Notes: generated by a model not told the origin, from the letters alone. A DNA stretch of 48,634 nt from Pedobacter sp. ASV19 (GCF_016429005.1 NZ_JAELTV010000009.1:1-48634); one strand, 5' to 3'; positions 8,668-17,913 are shown, numbered from the stretch's first letter. A program made the numbers and translations.

Positions 8668-8934
8668 ATGGAAAACGAGGATAAAAACCCTTATGTACTC
8701 TTTACGGCTCAAATACTAAAAGACTGGAAGGATAACGGCGTGAACTATGTAAAAGTAGTGGAACTGGAGGCAGGAATGGCGGTTAAATTTTTTGAACTTA
8801 TTCCCAATTCAGAAATACCAGATGCAGCAGAAACGATTTATAGCATTCATTCAGAAGATGTGACCGAGCTTCTTGAACCGAGCAATAAGGTTAAGTTCCT
8901 TGTGCACGAAATTTATCTGGAAGAAGAAGATTAA
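8668..8934 (+). CDS. Small acidic protein of unknown function
   Basis: 88 residues from the ATG at 8668 (MENEDKNPYVLFT). A TTG at 8650 would add six residues but overlaps the -7 box, so the ATG is preferred. The protein is acidic (many Glu and Asp, tail YLEEED), has no signal peptide or membrane segment, and reads as one compact alpha/beta domain (YVKVVELEAGMAVKFFELIP; KVKFLVHEIYLEE). I do not recognise the family. Coding character is supported by its isolation between two strong terminators and by codon use like its neighbours. It is convergent with purL. Confidence 0.72.
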   Translation: MENEDKNPYVLFTAQILKDWKDNGVNYVKVVELEAGMAVKFFELIPNSEIPDAAETIYSIHSEDVTELLEPSNKVKFLVHEIYLEEED

Positions 8935-8940
8935 AAATCA

Positions 8941-8976
8941 AAAAGGGGTTTATGAATATTTTCATAAACCCCTTTT
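8941..8976. terminator. Bidirectional terminator between the small gene and purL
   Basis: Perfect 16-bp stem (8941-8956 with 8961-8976, AAAAGGGGTTTATGAA and complement) with the loop TATT. T-rich sequence follows on both strands (TTTTGG on plus; TTTTTGATTTTTAATC on minus), so it can end both convergent transcripts. Confidence 0.93.
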
Positions 8977-8997
8977 GGTATAAATTGAACAGGTTTC

Positions 8998-11900
8998 TTA
9001 GGCCTGGTTCTCTTCCACCCACTTCCTGGCATTAACAAAGGCTTCCATCCATGGAGATACTTCGTCTTTACGACCTGCAGGATAGTTTGCCCAGTGCCAC
9101 TGGAATAATGAACGTTCAATATGCGGCATCATCACCAGGTGTCTTCCTGTGTTGTCGCACATCATTGCCGTATTGTAGTCAGATCCATTCGGATTGGCCG
9201 GGTAAGTTTGATAAGCATATTTTGCCACGATCGCATACTGGTCTTCAGCATAAGGTAAATGGAATTTACCTTCACCATGTGACACCCATACCCCTAAGGT
9301 ACTTCCAGCCAGTGTAGACAGCATGATCGAGTGGTTTTCCTGTATAGTAAGGGAGGTGAAAATGCTCTCATGTTTATGACTTTCGTTGTGTAGCATTTTA
9401 GGTTTATCTGTATGATCCGGATTGATCAGGCCAAGTTCTACAAACAGCTGGCAACCGTTACAGATTCCAACAGATAAAGTATCCGGGCGTTTGAAGAAAT
9501 TCTCGAGGGCTATTTTAGCTTTCTCGTTGTACATAAATGCACCAGCCCAGCCTTTAGCGGATCCCAGAACATCTGAATTGGAGAAACCACCTACAGCGCC
9601 AATGAACTGAATATCTTCTAAAGTTTCTCTTCCTGAAATTAGGTCAGTCATGTGTACATCTTTTACATCAAAACCAGCAAGATACATTGCATTGGCCAGT
9701 TCACGCTCCGAGTTACTGCCTTTTTCACGGATCACTGCAGCTTTAGGTCTTGGTTTAGAAGCATCAATTGCTGGTTTTTTTCCATCAAACTGTAATGGAA
9801 AAGTATAGTTTAAGACGTGGTTTTTATAGTTGTCAAAGCGTTCTTGTGCTTTAACCGGACCACTCTGTTTCTTATCCAGTAAATACGACGTTTTAAACCA
9901 TACATCCCGAAGATGATCAATGTCAAGATTCAATTTTTCACCATGGTTGGTCAGCTCAAGCGTTGCTGAAGAGGTTACTGTACCTATTTTGTGGAAAGCA
10001 ATATTGTTAGCTGCAAGAATAGCTTCGACATCACTGTTTGCCTGGAATACTAGGCCAATATTTTCTGCAAAAAGAACTTTAATGCTATCTGTCTCTTTCA
10101 AAGGGGAAAGGTCTATTGATGCACCAAGATTACGGTCTGCAAAACAAAGCTCTAATAAAGTGGTAATTAAACCTCCACTGCCAATATCATGTCCAGCCTG
10201 GATTTTTCCTGTTTTGATGAGTTCCTGTAAAGTATTGAAAGTGACTTTAAATTGTGCGGCATCTTTTACGTCTGGTGTTTCGTTACCAATCCGGTTCAGA
10301 ATTTGTGCAAAAGAAGAACCACCCAGTTTGTAATCGTCGTTAGACAAATTAATATAATAAATGTCTCCTCCATCTTTTTGAAGTACAGGCTCCACTACCT
10401 GAGTAATGTCACTGCAATTTCCAGCTGCAGAAATGATTACCGTACCAGGAGCAATAACTTCATCATTTTTATATTTTTGTTTCATGGACAGGGAATCTTT
10501 ACCCGTTGGGATATTGATTCCAAGTTCAATTGCAAAGTCAGAACAAGCTTTAACCGCTGCATATAATCTGGCATCTTCACCTTCATTTTTACAAGCCCAC
10601 ATCCAGTTTGCAGAAAGTGAAACGCTTTTTAAGCCATCTTTCAGAGGTGCCCACAGAATATTCGATAAGGATTCTGCAATTGCGATGCGGCTTCCAGCTG
10701 CAGGGTCGATTAAAGCAGAAAGGGGAGCATGTCCAACGGAAGTGGCTATACCTTCTTTGCCCTGGAAATCCAGTGCCATAACACCGCAGTTGTTTAAAGG
10801 CAATTGTAAAGGACCTGCACATTGCTGTTTGGCAACGCGGCCGCCCACACAACGGTCAACCTTATTGGTCAGCCAGTCTTTGGATGCTACCGCCTCCAGT
10901 TGAAGAACCCGTTCCAGGTAAGTGTTAAAATCTGCCGCATTATAGGTTACCGGCTGATATTTACGATCTACAGTTTTATCTTCCATTACGACTTTTGGCG
11001 AACTTCCAAACATGTCCTTTAGTTCCAGATCCATCGGTTTGGCACCGGTAGTTGCAGATTCAAAAGTAAAACGGTGGTCGCCGGTAACTGTACCGACAGT
11101 ATACATTGGTGAACGCTCCCGGTCTGCAATTTTCTGCAGTGTAGAAATGTGTTCCTGACCAATAACCAGTCCCATGCGTTCCTGAGATTCATTACCAATG
11201 ATTTCTTTAGCCGAAAGAGTAGGATCGCCAACCGGTAATTTATCCAGGTCAATTTTTCCACCGGTTTCTTCCACCAGTTCAGAAAGACAGTTCAAGTGGC
11301 CACCTGCTCCGTGGTCATGTATAGAAACGATGGTATTATGTTCACTTTCTACCATACCGCGAACGGCATTGGCTGCTCTTTTCTGCATTTCAGGATTAGA
11401 ACGTTGAATCGCATTTAGTTCTATACCAGAACCTAATGCACCAGTATCAGCGGAGGATACAGCGGCACCACCCATACCGATTCTATAGTTTTCACCACCA
11501 AGGATGACAATTTTATCACCTGTTTCCGGTTTGTGTTTTTGGCTTTGGCTTGCTTTGCCATAACCCACACCGCCGGCAAGCATAATTACTTTGTCAAACC
11601 CAAGTTTACGGTCTTCTTCTTCATGTTCAAAAGTAAGAACAGATCCTGTAATTAGTGGCTGACCAAATTTATTTCCAAAATCAGAAGCACCGTTGGAAGC
11701 CTTGATGAGAATATCCATTGGTGTCTGATACAGCCATTGTCTTTCTTCTACGCCTTGTTCCCATGGACGGTTTTCTTCCAGTCTGGAAAGTGCAGTCATA
11801 TATACTGCTGTGCCTGCCAGTGGGAGGGAACCCTGTCCACCTGCCAGCCTGTCTCTGATTTCACCACCAGATCCGGTTGCAGCACCGTTAAATGGCTCTA

Positions 11901-12663
11901 CAGTGGTTGGGAAATTGTGGGTTTCGGCTTTGATAGAGATGACCGATTCAAAATCACTTATTTTATAATAATCAGGTTCATCTGCACGTTTCGGTGCAAA
12001 TTGCTGAACTTTAGGTCCTTTAATAAAGGCCACGTTATCTTTGTAGGCCGAAACAATGTCGTTTGGATTTTCTTCAGATGTCTTGCGGATCAATTTAAAA
12101 AGAGACGACGGCTGCTCTACACCATCAATCACAAATTTGCCGTTAAAAATTTTGTGACGGCAATGTTCCGAATTGACCTGCGAAAAACCAAAAACTTCAG
12201 AATCTGTTAAGGCTCTGCCAAGTCTCTGCGATAATTCATTTAAATAATTTACTTCTTCGTCACTTAGAGATAGTCCTTCTTGTTTATTGTAAGCGGCAAT
12301 ATCCTTAATTTCCAAAATTGGTTCAGGCTGAATATTGATGCTGAATAAATCCTGGTTAAGTTCGCTGAACTTTTGCGAAAGCATCGGGTCAAAATCAGTA
12401 AAATTACTTTCTACCCGTTGAAATTCCTCAATTCTAACAATATCCTTAATATCCATGTTCTGGGTAATCTCTACGGCATTGGTACTCCAGGGGGTCACCA
12501 TCGCTGCACGCGGCCCAACAAAATGATCTGTCAGAACGTTTTCTTTGCAGATTTGTGCGCCGCCAAAGAGCCATTGTAATTTCGTAATATCATCAGGGGA
12601 AAGGTTTCGTTCTATTTGTAAAGCGAAAACCGTTTTGGATTGGCTTGAGAAGAAATAAATCAT
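8998..12663 (-). CDS. purL: Phosphoribosylformylglycinamidine synthase, single-chain large form
   Basis: 1221-residue FGAM synthase, which converts FGAR to FGAM with glutamine and ATP in purine synthesis. This is the long form with fused glutaminase, unlike the purS/purQ/purL split. In order: an N-terminal PurS-like part, a linker with LGRALTDSEVFGFSQVNSEHCRHKIF, two AIRS-type synthase halves (GGEIRDRLAGGQGSLPLAG; IPTGKDSLSMKQKY), and a C-terminal class I glutamine amidotransferase with nucleophile Cys in VGICNGCQLF and the His/Glu pair in PHIERSLFQW. I chose the ATG at 12663 (MIYFFSSQS); the frame extends seven codons further to a TTG at 12684, but that overlaps the candidate -7 box. It forms a unit of its own ending at the 8941-8976 terminator. 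Confidence 0.97.
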   Translation of the reverse strand: MIYFFSSQSKTVFALQIERNLSPDDITKLQWLFGGAQICKENVLTDHFVGPRAAMVTPWSTNAVEITQNMDIKDIVRIEEFQRVESNFTDFDPMLSQKFSELNQDLFSINIQPEPILEIKDIAAYNKQEGLSLSDEEVNYLNELSQRLGRALTDSEVFGFSQVNSEHCRHKIFNGKFVIDGVEQPSSLFKLIRKTSEENPNDIVSAYKDNVAFIKGPKVQQFAPKRADEPDYYKISDFESVISIKAETHNFPTTVEPFNGAATGSGGEIRDRLAGGQGSLPLAGTAVYMTALSRLEENRPWEQGVEERQWLYQTPMDILIKASNGASDFGNKFGQPLITGSVLTFEHEEEDRKLGFDKVIMLAGGVGYGKASQSQKHKPETGDKIVILGGENYRIGMGGAAVSSADTGALGSGIELNAIQRSNPEMQKRAANAVRGMVESEHNTIVSIHDHGAGGHLNCLSELVEETGGKIDLDKLPVGDPTLSAKEIIGNESQERMGLVIGQEHISTLQKIADRERSPMYTVGTVTGDHRFTFESATTGAKPMDLELKDMFGSSPKVVMEDKTVDRKYQPVTYNAADFNTYLERVLQLEAVASKDWLTNKVDRCVGGRVAKQQCAGPLQLPLNNCGVMALDFQGKEGIATSVGHAPLSALIDPAAGSRIAIAESLSNILWAPLKDGLKSVSLSANWMWACKNEGEDARLYAAVKACSDFAIELGINIPTGKDSLSMKQKYKNDEVIAPGTVIISAAGNCSDITQVVEPVLQKDGGDIYYINLSNDDYKLGGSSFAQILNRIGNETPDVKDAAQFKVTFNTLQELIKTGKIQAGHDIGSGGLITTLLELCFADRNLGASIDLSPLKETDSIKVLFAENIGLVFQANSDVEAILAANNIAFHKIGTVTSSATLELTNHGEKLNLDIDHLRDVWFKTSYLLDKKQSGPVKAQERFDNYKNHVLNYTFPLQFDGKKPAIDASKPRPKAAVIREKGSNSERELANAMYLAGFDVKDVHMTDLISGRETLEDIQFIGAVGGFSNSDVLGSAKGWAGAFMYNEKAKIALENFFKRPDTLSVGICNGCQLFVELGLINPDHTDKPKMLHNESHKHESIFTSLTIQENHSIMLSTLAGSTLGVWVSHGEGKFHLPYAEDQYAIVAKYAYQTYPANPNGSDYNTAMMCDNTGRHLVMMPHIERSLFQWHWANYPAGRKDEVSPWMEAFVNARKWVEENQA

Positions 12664-12681
12664 GCTTTTTTTTTGAAGATG

Positions 12682-12689
12682 CAAATTTA
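12682..12689 (-). promoter_or_regulatory. Candidate -7 box (TAAATTTG) for purL
   Basis: TAAATTTG on the minus strand is 18 bp upstream of the purL ATG at 12663 and matches TAnnTTTG. It implies a short leader of about 12 nt. No clear -33 element. Confidence 0.45.
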
Positions 12690-12729
12690 GGTTAAAAAAA
12701 CAGGATAAGCCATTTTTTGCGACTTGTTT

Positions 12730-13608
12730 TTACATATCTTCTTTGGAAGAGCTGGTTTTCAGAAAAGAACTCATGTTCCGGCTAAAATCCTGATGCCGGT
12801 TTAACCATCCTTCAACCGCAGTTCTTTCCTCATTGGTCCCTTCTAAAGCTGCCATCAGGGAACCAAGTTGTTCTTCATCGAGCTGGAAATTTCTAAAAAA
12901 GGATGCAACCATAGGGTTTGAGACTGCAAATTTCTTGTTGCTTATGGTTTGTATCTTTTCTATACTTCCAAACGCAGCTTTAGGATCTTTCAGAAATTTC
13001 AGCTTAAAATTGCTGAACATATAATGTGGCGACCAGCCTGTTACTACAACAGCCTGCTTTTTGTCTATGCTTTTCTTTAATATGGCGAGCATTGCTGCCT
13101 CACTTGAGGATTGAAGTTCCAGTTTTAAATTGTAGTTTTTTACCGCGAGTTCTGCTTTATTCATAATTCCAGCTCCAGCATCAATCCCGATGATTTTGTG
13201 ATCAAATAAAGAAGCGTTAGAGTTCAGCTCAACTATACTATTGATGTTCACATAATCGGGAACTACGAAGCCAATCTGGGCATGATTAAAATTGATTCCT
13301 GATACTTCAAGTTCTGAACCGTATTTTTCCATATAGTCTTTGTGGGTAACAGGCATCCAGGAATCTAAAAACATGTCTGCATCTCCACGGGCTACAGCGG
13401 CAAAAACAGGCGCAACATCTGCATTTTTTAGTTCTACTGTATAGCCTTCTCTTTCCAGTAATACTTTAGACAGTTGAGTCATGGCATTGCCTTCTGCCCA
13501 ATTGACATAGGCGATGGTCACTTTCTTTTTCGTACCGGTATTTGTGCAGGAAAAGAGGATTCCCGTTAACATAACCATAAATAATCTGTTGATAAATTTA
13601 TATAGCAT
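12730..13608 (-). CDS. opuAC: Glycine betaine/proline-type ABC transporter substrate-binding lipoprotein
   Basis: 292-residue solute-binding protein of the OpuAC/ProX family. The signal peptide ends at the lipobox LFSC with lipidated Cys at about residue 21, so it is anchored outside the inner membrane next to the permease. The mature start KKVTIAYVNWAEGNAMTQLSKVLLEREGY and the GDADMFLDSWMPVTHKDYM segment are characteristic; VVVTGWSPHYMF holds the Trp of the betaine-binding aromatic cage. It lies 27 bp downstream of the permease gene and is the last gene of the three-gene importer, which takes up betaine-like osmoprotectants or methyl donors. Exact ligand is inferred from family only. Confidence 0.93.
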   Translation of the reverse strand: MLYKFINRLFMVMLTGILFSCTNTGTKKKVTIAYVNWAEGNAMTQLSKVLLEREGYTVELKNADVAPVFAAVARGDADMFLDSWMPVTHKDYMEKYGSELEVSGINFNHAQIGFVVPDYVNINSIVELNSNASLFDHKIIGIDAGAGIMNKAELAVKNYNLKLELQSSSEAAMLAILKKSIDKKQAVVVTGWSPHYMFSNFKLKFLKDPKAAFGSIEKIQTISNKKFAVSNPMVASFFRNFQLDEEQLGSLMAALEGTNEERTAVEGWLNRHQDFSRNMSSFLKTSSSKEDM

Positions 13609-13635
13609 ATCTTTTTAATTTAATATTTGTCATTT

Positions 13636-14475
13636 TTATGAGTGGAGTGCCTTCTTTCGGTTTGTTCCAAAAGATTGGGTGATTCGGTCCAGAATAATGG
13701 CTAGGATCACTACAGAAATACCGCCTTCAAAGCCGAGTCCAATTTTTAGTTGGGTGATGCCTTTAAGTACGGTTTCTCCCAGTCCGCCTGCAGCAATCAT
13801 TGCAGAGATGACTACCATGGAGAGTGCCATCATAATAGTTTGATTTACACCGGCCAATATGGTAGGCAAGGCAAGAGGTAATTCTACTTTGAACAACAAT
13901 TGCCTGGGGCTTGCCCCAAAGGAACGAGTTGCTTCAACAATGTCTTCAGGTACCTGACTAATGCCTAGTGTTGTTAAGCGAACGGCTGGAGGCATAGCGA
14001 ATATAATGGTTGCAAAAGCACCAGGTACTTTTCCCAGGCCGAAAAACAGTACTGCAGGGATCAGATAGACAAACGCGGGCATCGTTTGCATAAAGTCGAG
14101 GACCGGCCGGATAACCTTCTTCGCCAGTGGTTTTTTTGCAGCCCAAATGCCCAGGGGAACGCCCATTAATAAAGCCATAAAGGCTGAGGATAGAATCAGG
14201 GCTAAGGTTGACATCGTTTGTTCCCAGTAGCCCATTGCCCAGATCAGGGTCAAGCCGGCTAAAGTTAAAATCGTTACACCAAGGCCGGTCCTCTTCCAGG
14301 CCAGAAATGCAATGAGAAGTATAACTACGAAAAATGGGGGGAACATCAGTATCGACTCTACAGAATTTACTACAGACTCTACCGCTAACTTGATTATATC
14401 AAATAAGGGAGCAAAATGCCTGGTTAGCCAGTTTATAAAATCCTCTATATAATTTCCTATATGTATATGTGTCAT
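13636..14475 (-). CDS. opuAB: Glycine betaine/proline-type ABC transporter permease
   Basis: 279-residue integral membrane protein of the ProW/OpuAB family with six or more hydrophobic segments. The EAA loop that docks the ATPase is visible in EATRSFGASPRQLLFKVELPLALPTILAGV, and the family stretch GLGETVLKGI follows. The gene overlaps the ATPase gene by four bases (ATGA), showing translational coupling, and is followed after 27 bp by the binding protein gene. N-terminal residues IGNYIEDFINWL match the periplasmic/first-helix region of this family. Confidence 0.93.
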   Translation of the reverse strand: MTHIHIGNYIEDFINWLTRHFAPLFDIIKLAVESVVNSVESILMFPPFFVVILLIAFLAWKRTGLGVTILTLAGLTLIWAMGYWEQTMSTLALILSSAFMALLMGVPLGIWAAKKPLAKKVIRPVLDFMQTMPAFVYLIPAVLFFGLGKVPGAFATIIFAMPPAVRLTTLGISQVPEDIVEATRSFGASPRQLLFKVELPLALPTILAGVNQTIMMALSMVVISAMIAAGGLGETVLKGITQLKIGLGFEGGISVVILAIILDRITQSFGTNRKKALHS

Positions 14476-15710
14476 ATGATTTCGTTTTGAAGGTGATCAA
14501 TAGCGTTTCCGGTTACATTTTCCCAGGAGGTTCCGGTTGTTTCAATGAGCAGTGAGGTTTGTGCAACAATGCCCAGTAATTTGTTGGTCTCTCTATCTAC
14601 AACGGGTACTGCACGGCCATTCTCTGCAATAAAGGGAAGCATTTGCTCCACTGTCGTTTCAGGGTAGGCCACGGGGATATCACTCCTAATGGCTTTTGCA
14701 ATCACATGGTGGCTTTTGGATTTGATTTCCAAGAGGTCCCTTAGATAAACAAAGCCTAGAAATTCTTTGTCAACAGAAACTGCGGGCAAGGTTGTGAGAC
14801 CGGAAACACGCATTTTCCTCAAGCTTCCTTCAACGCCGTCTTTGCCTGCTATGGCTACTGTTGGTTTCTCAAACATCAGACTTGCCGCGGTGATGATCGA
14901 TTTTCGATCTACTTTTTCTACAAAAGAAGATACATAATCAGTTGTCGGGTTGGTTAAAATCTCTTCGGGTGTACCAATTTGTATAATTTCTCCATCTTTC
15001 ATTATGGCAATACGGTCGCCCAGTCGTATAGCTTCATCCAGGTCATGTGTAATAAAAACGATAGTTTTATGCATGGTTTTCTGCAGGTCGATCAGTTCTT
15101 CCTGCATTTGTGCACGGATCAGGGGGTCCAATGCGGAGAAGGCTTCATCCATCAATAATATCTCCGGCTCGTTGGCCAGTGCACGGGCTAAACCTACTCG
15201 CTGTTGCATCCCACCGGATAGTGCATCTGTAGGTTGATTTTCGTAACCCTTAAGTCCTACAAGCTCTATCACAGTTTTGGCTTTCTCTTCCCGTTCTTCT
15301 TCTGGTACTTGCTGAAGTTCCAGGCCAAAGGCTACATTTTCTACAACAGAACGATGGGGCAGGAGGCCGAATTTTTGAAATACCATAGCCATTTCTTTGT
15401 GCCGTACGCCTTGAAGCTCTTTGTCTTTCAGGCTGGTGATGTTCAGCTGGTCGAGGACTACTTTGCCCGATGTAGGTTCAATAAGTCTGTTCAGGCAGCG
15501 GAGCAAACTGGATTTGCCACTTCCTGATAAGCCCATTATGACAAAGAATTCACCTTTTTCGATTTCAAAATTGGCTTCTTTAACTGCAATAGTGCATCCT
15601 GTCTGTTCAAGGATTTCTGCCTTGGATTTTCCCTCTTTTAAAAGTGAAAGTGCCTCTTCTTTTTCTTTTCCGAAAATCAGCGTGAGGTCTTCTATTTTAA
15701 TTTTGGACAT
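14472..15710 (-). CDS. opuAA: Glycine betaine/proline-type ABC transporter ATPase with CBS domains
   Basis: 412-residue ATPase of the ProV/OpuAA type. Walker A is GLSGSGKSSLLR, the signature is LSGGMQQRVGLARAL, Walker B is ILLMDEAFSALDP, and the H-loop is in FITHDLDEA. The C-terminal ~130 residues form a CBS pair (KPTVAIAGKDGVEGSLRKM...; AYPETTVEQMLPFIAENGRAVPVV) that in this family senses ionic strength or a nucleotide and gates transport. I placed the start at the ATG at 15710 (MSKIKIEDLTLIFG) because the family starts there; an upstream ATG at 15746 would add 12 residues. It is the first gene of the operon and has a near-consensus promoter at 15882-15912, leaving a leader of about 165 nt. 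Confidence 0.95.
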   Translation of the reverse strand: MSKIKIEDLTLIFGKEKEEALSLLKEGKSKAEILEQTGCTIAVKEANFEIEKGEFFVIMGLSGSGKSSLLRCLNRLIEPTSGKVVLDQLNITSLKDKELQGVRHKEMAMVFQKFGLLPHRSVVENVAFGLELQQVPEEEREEKAKTVIELVGLKGYENQPTDALSGGMQQRVGLARALANEPEILLMDEAFSALDPLIRAQMQEELIDLQKTMHKTIVFITHDLDEAIRLGDRIAIMKDGEIIQIGTPEEILTNPTTDYVSSFVEKVDRKSIITAASLMFEKPTVAIAGKDGVEGSLRKMRVSGLTTLPAVSVDKEFLGFVYLRDLLEIKSKSHHVIAKAIRSDIPVAYPETTVEQMLPFIAENGRAVPVVDRETNKLLGIVAQTSLLIETTGTSWENVTGNAIDHLQNEII

Positions 15711-15881
15711 ATTTAAAAAATTTACATATGATGGCTTAATGGCCACATATCTTAAATGCTTTAAAAAACATTAGTATTGAAAAAATGAGGGTGAAATACC
15801 CAATGACATTTAAGCAGCTGTTACTTTACGAATAGACGCACGACGGGCGTATTAACGAGGCTGTTTAAATTAAAAACGTTG

Positions 15882-15912
15882 CAAAGGTAAGAAAAAATAA
15901 CGAATAGTCAAA
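15882..15912 (-). promoter_or_regulatory. Promoter of the opuA operon
   Basis: On the minus strand TTTG (15912-15909), exactly 19 nt, then TACCTTTG (15889-15882): a full match to the Bacteroidota housekeeping consensus TTTG-N19-TAnnTTTG. The start is expected near 15875. Confidence 0.85.
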
Positions 15913-16051
15913 TTGTTATCTCAAAAGGATGGGTTTGCGGACTGCGCTTTAGTTAAAAATGGTTGTGTTCTACTCCAAGGATCCGCACCTCTTTTACACT
16001 CCACTGACACCTTAAAACTGTTAAATAAACACCATTTTCTCAATTTTATGT

Positions 16052-16059
16052 TACTTTTG
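16052..16059 (+). promoter_or_regulatory. Candidate -7 box (TACTTTTG) for mqnE
   Basis: TACTTTTG matches TAnnTTTG and lies 25 bp upstream of the mqnE ATG. The -33 position does not carry TTTG. Confidence 0.5.
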
Positions 16060-16084
16060 TCTCTATCAGATCAGAGATCAAAAT

Positions 16085-17278
16085 ATGAATACTACTGCAA
16101 AACTAACTTTACTTTTGAACGATCCGGATTTGGTGCAGCCCTTAAAGGCTATCGCACAGAAAGTTCAGAACAAAGAAAGAATCACTTTTGACGAAGGTGT
16201 TTATTTATATGAACATGCCGAACTGGGTTATCTTGGTGTACTTGCCAATCATATCAGAGAGGAAAAACACGGAGACAAAACTTTTTTTAACCGCAATTTC
16301 CATATAGAACCCACTAATGTTTGTGTGTACGACTGTAAATTCTGTTCTTATTCCCGCTTAATTAAACAGCGTGAAGAGGGATGGGAGATGAGCGTAGACG
16401 GAATGATAGACATTCTGAAAAAGTATGACAACGAGCCCGTAACAGAAGTGCACGTTACCGGAGGTGTAGTACCAAAGCAGAATCTGGAATTTTATGCCGA
16501 CTTTTTCAAAAGAACAAAGGCCCATCGCCCCGATCTCCATATCAAAGCCTTAACACCTGTAGAATACTATTATATATTTAAAAAGGCAAAATTGAGCCAT
16601 TATGATGGCATGAAATACCTCAAAGAAGCCGGTTTGGATTCTATGCCTGGTGGTGGTGCAGAAATCTTTCACCCTGAAGTCAGAGAAAAGATCGCGCATG
16701 ATAAATGCAATGCCGAACAGTGGCTGGACATTCATGAGCAAGCCCATAAATTGGGTATGCGTAGTAATGCAACCATGTTATACGGACATATTGAGGAATT
16801 CTGGCACCGCGTAGACCATATGGAACGTCTTCGCGAGTTACAGGATAAAACCGGAGGTTTTCAAGCCTTTATTCCATTGAAATTCAGGAATCAGAACAAC
16901 CAGATGGACCATGTTCCGGAAGTTTCTGTGATTGAAGACCTGAGGAATTATGCTATTGCAAGAATCTACATGGATAACTTTGATCATATTAAAGCTTATT
17001 GGGCGATGATCAGTCGTCAGACTGCGCAGTTATCGCTTAATTTTGGTGTTGATGATATCGATGGCACTCTTGACGATACGACCAAGATCTACTCTATGGC
17101 TGGAGCAGAAGAGCAGACGCCGGGAATGAGCACACAAGAACTGGTCAATCTGATCAAGCAGGTAGGCAGGCAGCCAATAGAAAGAGATACTTTATACAAT
17201 GTCGTAACCGATTATACAGATTTTGTATTTGAGGACGAAGTCAAACCCCAATATTATAAATTGCCAGTAATTAACTAA
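16085..17278 (+). CDS. mqnE: Aminofutalosine synthase (radical SAM)
   Basis: 397-residue radical SAM enzyme of the futalosine menaquinone pathway, joining SAM and 3-[(1-carboxyvinyl)oxy]benzoate to give aminofutalosine. The [4Fe-4S] motif CxxxCxxC is CVYDCKFCSYSR (about residue 79), preceded by HIEPTNVCVY; downstream are EVHVTGGVVP and PGGGAEIF, both typical of the MqnE/MqnC group. HIEPTN rather than NYTN before the cluster argues for MqnE over MqnC. The stop overlaps the next start by one base (TAATG), and MqnA is encoded two genes on, which supports the pathway call. Oxygen-sensitive cytoplasmic enzyme. Confidence 0.92.
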   Translation: MNTTAKLTLLLNDPDLVQPLKAIAQKVQNKERITFDEGVYLYEHAELGYLGVLANHIREEKHGDKTFFNRNFHIEPTNVCVYDCKFCSYSRLIKQREEGWEMSVDGMIDILKKYDNEPVTEVHVTGGVVPKQNLEFYADFFKRTKAHRPDLHIKALTPVEYYYIFKKAKLSHYDGMKYLKEAGLDSMPGGGAEIFHPEVREKIAHDKCNAEQWLDIHEQAHKLGMRSNATMLYGHIEEFWHRVDHMERLRELQDKTGGFQAFIPLKFRNQNNQMDHVPEVSVIEDLRNYAIARIYMDNFDHIKAYWAMISRQTAQLSLNFGVDDIDGTLDDTTKIYSMAGAEEQTPGMSTQELVNLIKQVGRQPIERDTLYNVVTDYTDFVFEDEVKPQYYKLPVIN

Positions 17279-17913
17279 TGGATAAAGAGTTATATATTAT
17301 AAGGCACGGAGAAACAGAGTTAAATAAACATGGGATTGTACAAGGACGCGGCATTAACAGCGACCTGAATGATACAGGCAGAGCCCAGGCCGAAGCCTTT
17401 TATCAGATGTATAAAGACATTCCATTTGATAAGATTTATACTTCAAGCTTAAAGCGTACCCATCAAACCGTTCATAAATTCATAGCGTCTGGACTGCCTT
17501 GGGAACAGCTGAGTGGACTGGATGAATTAGCTTGGGGAGAATGGGAGGGAAAGCCCAGCTCAGAGCATGCACTTGCTGTATTCCGGGACATTGTAGAAAA
17601 ATGGCAAAGCGGAGATTACGATGCCAAATTTGAAGGTGGAGAAAGTCCGGCGGAAGTTGCCCTAAGGCTAACAGAAGCCGTTAATCACATTAAAAGCCAT
17701 CCTAAAGAAAAACTGGTTCTGGTTTGTATGCATGGCAGGGCAATGCGCTTGCTGTTGTGTTTGCTTACAGGTAAGCCAATGTCAGATATGGGCGAATTTC
17801 CGCACCAAAATACCACACTCTATAAGGTTGCTCTTACTGGAGATACCTTTGAGATTACAGACTTTAACAATACAGATCATTTAAAGGAATTAAATAACCT
17901 TGGACAAGATTAA
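17278..17913 (+). CDS. Histidine phosphatase family protein within the mqnE-mqnA operon
   Basis: 211-residue member of the phosphoglycerate mutase-like branch of histidine phosphatases. The catalytic motif is IIRHGETELN (His10), the second core His is in CMHGRAMRLLL, and RTHQT and the GEWEGKPSSEH segment carry the expected Arg and Glu. The gene overlaps mqnE by one base at its start and mqnA by 14 bases at its end, so the three are very probably co-translated. No known step of the futalosine route needs a phosphatase of this type, so its role is open: a general sugar-phosphate or nucleotide phosphatase, or a pathway-linked clean-up enzyme (inference). Confidence 0.88.
   Translation: MDKELYIIRHGETELNKHGIVQGRGINSDLNDTGRAQAEAFYQMYKDIPFDKIYTSSLKRTHQTVHKFIASGLPWEQLSGLDELAWGEWEGKPSSEHALAVFRDIVEKWQSGDYDAKFEGGESPAEVALRLTEAVNHIKSHPKEKLVLVCMHGRAMRLLLCLLTGKPMSDMGEFPHQNTTLYKVALTGDTFEITDFNNTDHLKELNNLGQD

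Larger units (their letters stand above)
15711..16084. other. Non-coding divergent region between opuAA and mqnE
   Basis: 374 bp without a convincing gene. It holds the opuAA promoter (15882-15912, minus), its ~165-nt transcribed leader, and a -7 box for mqnE (16052-16059, plus). Within the opuAA leader there is a hairpin at 15725-15750 (ATATG-TGGC/GCCA-CATAT with one bulge) that ends about 15 nt before the start codon, and a short GGGT/ACCC hairpin near 15788-15800 followed by TCATTTTTTC that could be a weak attenuator. I found no match to a riboswitch class I know. Nothing notable was seen between 15913 and 16050. Confidence 0.6.

Noticed and set aside
15711-15875. Riboswitch in the opuA leader
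   Set aside because: Two small hairpins only; no conserved core of ydaO (c-di-AMP), glycine or SAM classes could be found.
15913-16191. 92-codon plus-strand frame before mqnE
   Set aside because: Overlaps the opuA promoter and the mqnE start in another frame; no recognisable protein character.
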